From NCBI GenBank assembly GCA_944390885.1, contig CALXRP010000002.1, forward strand, positions 62,001-126,000: 64,000 nucleotides of DNA, read 5' to 3'. Origin of the DNA: an uncultured Alphaproteobacteria bacterium. GTDB taxonomy: Bacteria > Pseudomonadota > Alphaproteobacteria > RF32 > CAG-239. This document shows positions 61,353 to 64,000 of this stretch, in pieces. Within the stretch, counting starts at the first letter, position 1; every line of letters starts with the position of its first letter. The notes below the pieces were generated by a model. It made no database searches. It was not told the origin of the DNA and saw nothing but the letters and a program-made list of their open reading frames with translations. Position numbers and translations under genes: made by a program.

Positions 61353-61381
61353 AACATATCACATTTTTACGCCTATGGCAA
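61353..61381 (-). promoter_or_regulatory. Possible promoter of the 63-residue membrane protein gene
   Basis: On the minus strand TTGCCA (61381-61376), 17-base spacer, TATGTT (61358-61353), about 70 bases before the ATG. Confidence 0.45.
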
Positions 61382-61505
61382 TATTTTTTGACAAAAAATT
61401 AAACAAAAAAGGCAAAACGATCGCCGAACCGGCAAAACTTTTACTTATACAAAATCACATTATCAACAACATCAAAATTCTCATATATCAACAAAGCATC
61501 ATAAA

Positions 61506-61539
61506 AAAAACTTACTGTCCTCCCGAACAGTAAGTTTTT
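61506..61539 (-). terminator. Terminator after the 107-residue lipoprotein gene
   Basis: AAAAACTTACTGT and its exact 13-base complement flank an 8-base loop; a T-run follows on the minus strand. Confidence 0.92.
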
Positions 61540-61549
61540 CGTATTAAGA

Positions 61550-61873
61550 TTAATCTTTAAATTTAACCTCAATAATTCTCTCCCCTTGGTAGAGGATAGT
61601 ATCTCCTTCTTCTGCAAAGTAGAAATCGGACATCTGGTCTTGTTCCGAACCGATAACATTCTCAAAGAATTTACCGCTCAGACAATTACCATTTGTCAAG
61701 CGAATACTCTTCAACGTGCTGCTCCGGTAATGCCGCACAAAAACACGATGAACAATACCCGATTGAGTTTCAGTATTTTCAGTATTTTCAATCTCTGCAT
61801 TAAAAGATTGCTTTTCACTCCCACTACAAGAAACAAGAATAAAGATACCTACAAGAAAAACAAAATTTTTCAT
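61550..61873 (-). CDS. Lipoprotein inserted in the ribosomal region
   Basis: A 107-residue protein starting MKNFVFLVGIFILVSCSGSE: a lipoprotein signal with lipobox LVSC (Cys16 lipidated). The mature part has an acidic, threonine-rich stretch (EIENTENTETQSG) then a small beta-rich domain with FFENVIGSEQDQMSDFYFAE and GERIIEVKFKD. No family recognised. The base use is AT-rich and no Shine-Dalgarno precedes the ATG (TTTAAATATTTAAAAAT). The style resembles Bacteroidota lipoprotein genes, raising the possibility of transfer. It is a single-gene unit. Confidence 0.7.
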   Translation of the reverse strand: MKNFVFLVGIFILVSCSGSEKQSFNAEIENTENTETQSGIVHRVFVRHYRSSTLKSIRLTNGNCLSGKFFENVIGSEQDQMSDFYFAEEGDTILYQGERIIEVKFKD

Positions 61874-61986
61874 ATTTTTAAATATTTAAAGGAAAAAGAT
61901 CAGACTACCTTCCCTTGGTAAATAAAAGTTCCGTTAGTTTGAGTTATCCATTTTCCTTAAAAGAAATATGAAAAACTGTCTGCAAA

Positions 61987-62014
61987 ATAATAGAACAAAA
62001 TACTTAATTAACAA
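61987..62014 (-). promoter_or_regulatory. Possible promoter of the 107-residue lipoprotein gene
   Basis: On the minus strand TTGTTA (62014-62009), 16-base spacer, TATTAT (61992-61987), about 115 bases before the ATG, in AT-rich DNA. Confidence 0.4.
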
Positions 62015-62041
62015 TATAATAATACCATAAATTTCATCTTT

Positions 62042-62084
62042 CGTCAAAAAAAAAAAAAAGATGAGGAAAAGACCTCATCTTTTT
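62042..62084 (-). terminator. Terminator after rplO
   Basis: AAAAAGATGAGG and CCTCATCTTTTT pair around a 6-base loop; a long T-run follows on the minus strand. It ends the rplF-rplO unit. Confidence 0.93.
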
Positions 62085-62107
62085 CATGAAAACTTTCTTA
62101 ACGACAG

Positions 62108-62563
62108 TTAAGCAACAACGTTAACTTTACCACCGGCTTTTTCAACCGCAGCAACTGCAGCCTTAGAAGCCGAATTAACGCTGATAACAGCTTTCGCCGT
62201 AATAGCACCGCGTGCCAACAAACGAACACCGTCAAGTTCTTTGGAAATAATTCCGGCATTCATCAATGCGGCAACATCAATAGCTTCAGCATTCAGTTTA
62301 CCGGCATCAATAGCCTTTTGAATCGTGTCCAGATTAACAACGGCAAATTCCTTGGCAAACGGGTTTTTAAAACCGCGCTTCGGAAGTCTGCGGTAAATCG
62401 GCATCTGTCCGCCTTCAAAACCGTTAACGGCTACGCCGGAACGAGATTTCTGACCTTTTTGACCACGGCCGGCAGTTTTGCCGGAACCGCTTCCGATACC
62501 GCGGGCAACGCGTTTACGGGCTTTTCTGGCGCCTTCGTTATCTTTAATTTCGTTTAATTTCAT
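62108..62563 (-). CDS. rplO: 50S ribosomal protein L15
   Basis: A 151-residue L15. [20 protein letters not shown] and [19 protein letters not shown] are diagnostic. The start [20 protein letters not shown] is the usual form. Normally secY follows directly; here 1.26 kb of other DNA intervenes. Confidence 0.97.
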   Translation of the reverse strand: MKLNEIKDNEGARKARKRVARGIGSGSGKTAGRGQKGQKSRSGVAVNGFEGGQMPIYRRLPKRGFKNPFAKEFAVVNLDTIQKAIDAGKLNAEAIDVAALMNAGIISKELDGVRLLARGAITAKAVISVNSASKAAVAAVEKAGGKVNVVA

Positions 62564-62628
62564 ATCTGTTCACCTTAAATAATCAAAGTAATGGGAGCCG
62601 GCGGCCTCAAAATCCGCCGGCAATCAAA

Positions 62629-62814
62629 CTACTCTTCAACTTTTACCAAGTGAGAAACTTTCTTAATCATCCCGCGTACCGAAGGAGTATCCTCCAAAAT
62701 CGATACTTTATGCATTTTATTCAGGCCCAGACCTTTAAGGGTGGCTTCCTGATCAGCCGGACGATTAACCGCGCTTCTGATTTGAGTAACTTTAATAGTT
62801 TTCTTTGTGGACAT
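62629..62814 (-). CDS. rpmD: 50S ribosomal protein L30
   Basis: A 61-residue L30, with the typical [20 protein letters not shown] and [20 protein letters not shown]. It lies 3 bases after rpsE and 65 before rplO. Confidence 0.95.
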   Translation of the reverse strand: MSTKKTIKVTQIRSAVNRPADQEATLKGLGLNKMHKVSILEDTPSVRGMIKKVSHLVKVEE

Positions 62815-62817
62815 CGA

Positions 62818-63381
62818 TTAAGCCTCCTCAACAGAAAGTTTTGCATTTGAAGAGTTTTCACGACGGCTGACAATATCCCCGACTTTTTTGCCGCGTTTGG
62901 CAGCAACCATTCTCGGAGAATTGATAGATTGCAAAGCATCAAAAGTTGCTTTAATCATATTATAAGGATTGTTTGATCCCAAAGATTTAGCAACGACGTC
63001 TTGCACGCCCAAAACTTCAAAAATAGCACGCATCGGGCCGCCGGCAATAACACCGGTACCGGCAGGAGCCGTTCTCAAAACGACCTTTCCTGCACCAAAA
63101 CGTCCGTGAACATCATGGTGAAGAGTTCTGCCCTCACGCAGAGGAATGCGAACCATATTTTTCTTAGCTTCATTGGTAGCCTTAACAATAGCATCGGGAA
63201 CTTCGGTTGCTTTACCCGAACCATAGCCGACGCGTCCCTTTTGATCACCGACAACAACGACGGCGGCAAAAGACATATTGCGTCCGCCTTTAACGGTCTT
63301 GGCTACGCGGTTAATATGAACCAGTTTCTCAACCAATTCATCTTTCTTTTCTGCCTTACGACGATCTACAGCTTGTGCCAT
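62818..63381 (-). CDS. rpsE: 30S ribosomal protein S5
   Basis: A 187-residue S5. [35 protein letters not shown]-like [17 protein letters not shown], and the C-terminal [20 protein letters not shown] are conserved. It starts 11 bases after rplR. Confidence 0.97.
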   Translation of the reverse strand: MAQAVDRRKAEKKDELVEKLVHINRVAKTVKGGRNMSFAAVVVVGDQKGRVGYGSGKATEVPDAIVKATNEAKKNMVRIPLREGRTLHHDVHGRFGAGKVVLRTAPAGTGVIAGGPMRAIFEVLGVQDVVAKSLGSNNPYNMIKATFDALQSINSPRMVAAKRGKKVGDIVSRRENSSNAKLSVEEA

Positions 63382-63392
63382 AACATAATCTC

Positions 63393-63758
63393 CTAGAATT
63401 TCAGACCAGCTTCACGAGCTGCGTCAGCTAAAGCTTTAACACGACCATGGTAGATGTAACCGCCTCTGTCAAAGACAACTTCACTTACACCGGATTTCAA
63501 TGCTCTTTCGGCAACAACTTTACCGATAATGCTTGCGGCTTCGATTGTCGAAGACTTTTTAATCTGGTCTCTGATCTCTTTGTCCAAGGTAGAAGCAGAA
63601 GCTACGGTAGCCCCTTTAGCATCGTCAATAACCTGCACGTAAATATGCTTTCCGCTGCGAAATACAGACAATCTCATCTTTCCATTCGCAGCTTTTTTCA
63701 AAGCTGTTCTTACGCGGCTTTTTCTTTTTTCAAATAACTCTTTTGGCGTATTCATCAA
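63393..63758 (-). CDS. rplR: 50S ribosomal protein L18
   Basis: A 121-residue 5S rRNA-binding L18. The basic N-terminus [20 protein letters not shown], then [20 protein letters not shown] and [20 protein letters not shown] are typical. It lies 8 bases after rplF. Confidence 0.97.
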   Translation of the reverse strand: MMNTPKELFEKRKSRVRTALKKAANGKMRLSVFRSGKHIYVQVIDDAKGATVASASTLDKEIRDQIKKSSTIEAASIIGKVVAERALKSGVSEVVFDRGGYIYHGRVKALADAAREAGLKF

Positions 63759-63766
63759 ATTAATCC

Positions 63767-64000
63767 TTATTTCTTCTTGCCTTCTTTACGACGGACATAT
63801 TCGCCTTCGTATCTGATACCTTTACCTTTGTAAGGTTCCGGTTTTCTGAATTCGCGAATTTCAGCCGCAGTCTGGCCGACTAATTGCTTATCCGCACCTG
63901 AGATACAAATCTGAGTAGGGCTTGCGCAAGAAACTTTCAATCCTTCGGGAACCTCAAAGATAACATCATGAGAATATCCCAAAGAAAGAACCAGTTTGCG
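63767..64000 (-). CDS. rplF: 50S ribosomal protein L6, C-terminal part (runs off window)
   Basis: 77 codons of the 3' end of rplF are visible, entering at the window edge with [20 protein letters not shown] and ending [20 protein letters not shown]. This is the second L6 domain ([20 protein letters not shown]). The first domain lies outside the window. An internal TTG near 63982 is not a start. Confidence 0.95.
   Translation of the reverse strand, partial: RKLVLSLGYSHDVIFEVPEGLKVSCASPTQICISGADKQLVGQTAAEIREFRKPEPYKGKGIRYEGEYVRRKEGKKK

Noticed and set aside
61441-61665. 74-codon minus-strand ORF near the inserted lipoprotein gene
   Set aside because: It crosses the terminator of the lipoprotein gene and overlaps it in another frame; no ribosome site.

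Overview
The window looks like a chromosomal segment of an alphaproteobacterium with moderate GC and AT-rich spacers. The main evidence is a GTTC-N7-GTTC type SOS box in front of umuDC, a FliL-FliM-(DUF6468-like)-MotE flagellar gene order, RpoA starting in the MIQKNWQEL style, and adk sitting behind secY in the ribosomal cluster. A host-associated, Rhodospirillales-like uncultured lineage is my guess from general impression, not something the sequence proves. There are no rRNA or convincing tRNA genes, no CRISPR array and no transposase.

Layout. 1-3 kb: end of an alpha/beta hydrolase gene divergent from a LysR regulator, then ispA-xseB and an ArsR-type regulator. 3-5.2 kb: a secreted cysteine-rich protein with a consensus promoter, and a small membrane protein/lipoprotein pair. 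5.2-12 kb: a minus-strand run of serS, a HAD phosphatase, a degenerate Memo-AMMECR1 fusion, an M49-type metallopeptidase and L-serine dehydratase. 12-14.1 kb: trpS, then about 1 kb of palindromic and tandem repeats without genes. 14.1-18.6 kb: a PilV-like giant prepilin with a PilM-like partner and a secreted protein. 18.9-26.8 kb: fliL, fliM, two further flagellar genes, a large secreted TPR protein and uvrB, all overlapping or tightly spaced. 26.8-34.9 kb: a DsbA-like thiol oxidoreductase, a DUF47/PiT phosphate uptake pair, the Mrp Fe-S carrier, and hflK-hflC-degP-holC. 34.9-43.5 kb: a GalU-like enzyme, an AsmA-family giant, and the nucleoside salvage operon cdd-punA-deoC-deoA. 43.5-50 kb: two very large unrecognised proteins that appear to be paralogues, each with its own promoter and terminator. 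50-56 kb: an S66 peptidase, the SOS-controlled umuD-umuC pair, a peroxiredoxin, and a proton antiporter/K+ channel pair. 56-64 kb: the spc/alpha ribosomal region (rplQ, rpoA, rpsK, rpsM, adk, secY, rplO, rpmD, rpsE, rplR, partial rplF), split by terminators, new promoters and two AT-rich inserted genes.

The most interesting items are the paralogous giants at 43.5-50 kb, a UmuD lacking both its catalytic lysine and its usual cleavage site, a membrane-anchored Memo-AMMECR1 fusion with its signature metal/cysteine motifs mostly replaced, a PilV-like pilin with no visible shufflon, and the breaking of the normally contiguous spc operon. Starts were re-chosen from Shine-Dalgarno sequences and are explained per gene. 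All functions are judged by eye from the translated sequence; no database search was run.
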